Both the position numbers and the translations under genes were made by a program. A DNA stretch of 64,000 nt, taken from the NCBI RefSeq assembly GCF_018129995.1, contig NZ_JAFCKS010000008.1:1-64000 (forward strand), in the 5' to 3' direction. Shown here one piece after another: positions 63,003 to 64,000 of this stretch (positions are counted from its first letter, which is position 1; the number at the start of each line of letters is the position of its first letter). Origin of the DNA: Bradyrhizobium sp. SZCCT0153. Its GTDB lineage: Bacteria > Pseudomonadota > Alphaproteobacteria > Rhizobiales > Xanthobacteraceae. The notes under the pieces are model-generated. The model was given only the letters and a program-made list of their open reading frames with translations. It had not been told where the DNA came from and ran no database searches.

Positions 63003-64000
63003 TTACTTCACCGCCCCAAACCGGCTGTCGAACGAGTTCGACTGCACCACCGGCGCGGCGCCCATGATCTGGGTGGCTTCACTGGCGCCATCCGATACTG
63101 ACGGCTTCAGTGCGGGGCGCGTCGCGGCAAGCCGCGTATCGGGCTTCGCCGGCTCGACCGGCTTCGCTGCAACGGCCTGCTTCGGGGCATCCTTGGACTT
63201 GTCATGGCCCGGCACGAACCGGGTCACCGCAGCCTTCAGCCTCGACGCTGCGGTCGGCGGTGTCGTGGCGGGAGCAACGGACGCCGTGGCTTGCGGCGGC
63301 GGCGGCGTGGTTGCCGTGGTGTCGGCGCTGCCCAGGCCCATCTTGCGGCCGAGGTTGGAGAAGAAGCCGCCGGATTTCTCGGCGGGAGCTGCGGTGGCGA
63401 CGCGCGCGTTGGCGGCGGGCGCGCTGACGGCGACGACGGGCTCTTCCTGCGGCGAGGGCGCGGCCGCATCGAGGTTCGGCTTGGGCGGATTGACGTGGCC
63501 GGGGATCGTGCCCGGCGCCTTCGCCATCGCCAGCATCTGCAGGGTCGTGCCTTCGGCGCCCTCCGACAGGCCGGTCGAGCCTTCCGGAATCTTCGCGGCG
63601 AAGATCTTGTTCATGCCGCCGTCGATGCCGGTGTTCATGCGCGCAACCGGCGTGCCGCGCGAGACCAGCTTGGCGTACTCGGCCTGGTCGCGGGCCTCCT
63701 TCTCGCGCACGGCGCTGGCGATGTCCTCGGGGATCACATAGGCCGGGCACTTCGCGGACGCGTCGAACACCGGGTCGCGCTTCGCGTCGGGCGCCTTGGC
63801 AGCATCGAACACGTACTTCTTCTCGCAGAAATCGACCTTCGGCTCCTGCCGAGTCACCTCGAAATGATCATAGCCTTCCTTGATCATCTTCCAGAACGGC
63901 ATGTTCGGATTGTTCCGGTGCTTGGCCATGTTCACCGGCGTCATCCTGAACGGATAGGCCTGGAGCTGGAACGCCTTCTGGCCGCCGAAGAAGGATTCGC
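63003..64000 (-). CDS. L,D-transpeptidase (YkuD-type) protein, C-terminal part (partial, 5' outside window)
   Basis: The frame stays open upstream of the ATG at 63944 to the window edge, reading ESFFGGQKAFQLQAYPFRMT, so the ATG is internal. FGGQKAFQLQAYPFRMT and the following FWKMIKEGYDHFEVTRQEPK resemble the end of YkuD-type L,D-transpeptidases of rhizobia, which crosslink or anchor peptidoglycan. The catalytic His/Cys motif would lie outside the window. The downstream ~200 residues are low complexity (Pro/Ala/Thr/Lys-rich) with FFSNLGRKMGLGSAD, an extension of unknown function. The minus-strand stop is at 63003. Confidence 0.72.
   Translation of the reverse strand, partial: ESFFGGQKAFQLQAYPFRMTPVNMAKHRNNPNMPFWKMIKEGYDHFEVTRQEPKVDFCEKKYVFDAAKAPDAKRDPVFDASAKCPAYVIPEDIASAVREKEARDQAEYAKLVSRGTPVARMNTGIDGGMNKIFAAKIPEGSTGLSEGAEGTTLQMLAMAKAPGTIPGHVNPPKPNLDAAAPSPQEEPVVAVSAPAANARVATAAPAEKSGGFFSNLGRKMGLGSADTTATTPPPPQATASVAPATTPPTAASRLKAAVTRFVPGHDKSKDAPKQAVAAKPVEPAKPDTRLAATRPALKPSVSDGASEATQIMGAAPVVQSNSFDSRFGAVK

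Overview
The window is high-GC, gene-dense chromosomal DNA from an alphaproteobacterium, almost certainly Bradyrhizobium or a close relative. The basis is the gene content (ACC deaminase beside an Lrp-type regulator, PhaR/PhbA/PhbB, PtsP of the nitrogen PTS, DUF4167, DUF1178, an NDUFAF5-like methyltransferase), frequent GTG starts with strong Shine-Dalgarno sequences, and dispersed palindromic elements of a kind that look typical of that genus. No phage, insertion sequence, CRISPR array or integrase was seen.

Layout. 1-2352: the 3' end of one chemoreceptor gene followed by a full paralogue. 2.4-7.0 kb: DUF3175, an MFS transporter and the trehalose pair otsB-otsA. 7.0-14.2 kb: a small exported protein, tRNA-Ser(GGA), a LysR regulator divergent from an MFS efflux pump, an overlapping amidohydrolase/uracil-DNA-glycosylase-like pair, and an amidase with a histone-H1-like basic tail. 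14.2-17.6 kb: a structured leader, metY and metA, then a polysaccharide deacetylase. 17.7-23.3 kb: recQ, acdS divergent from an lrp-type gene with a repeat-rich control region, a cysteine-synthase-family PLP enzyme and a carboxymuconolactone-decarboxylase-family protein. 23.4-29.1 kb: a PilZ-PAS-PAS-GGDEF protein, two exported proteins, an esterase, a branched-chain aminotransferase and a methyltransferase. 29.2-32.3 kb: phaR, phbA and phbB (polyhydroxybutyrate).

32.4-51.3 kb is mainly conserved housekeeping: glyoxalase II with a cupin, DUF4167, prmC-prfA, ptsP, lysC, ubiG, a grxC-nitrilase-DUF1178 overlapping operon, comF, an NDUFAF5-like gene, argJ-mutT and a PpiC-type isomerase divergent from secA (51.6-54.5 kb).

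54.6-62.8 kb is the most system-like part. A MarR regulator stands divergent from a signal-peptide-less AmiC-like binding protein, a nitrile-pathway-type amidase and a Urt-like ABC importer (permease, Tat-exported binding protein, permease, two ATPases). Together they look like an uptake, sensing and hydrolysis module for an amide. The window ends inside a minus-strand gene whose visible part matches the C-terminal region of an L,D-transpeptidase.

Gene starts were moved downstream of the longest ORF wherever a Shine-Dalgarno sequence, signal peptide or family length argued for it; each case is stated. All functional calls come from reading motifs, not from database searches.
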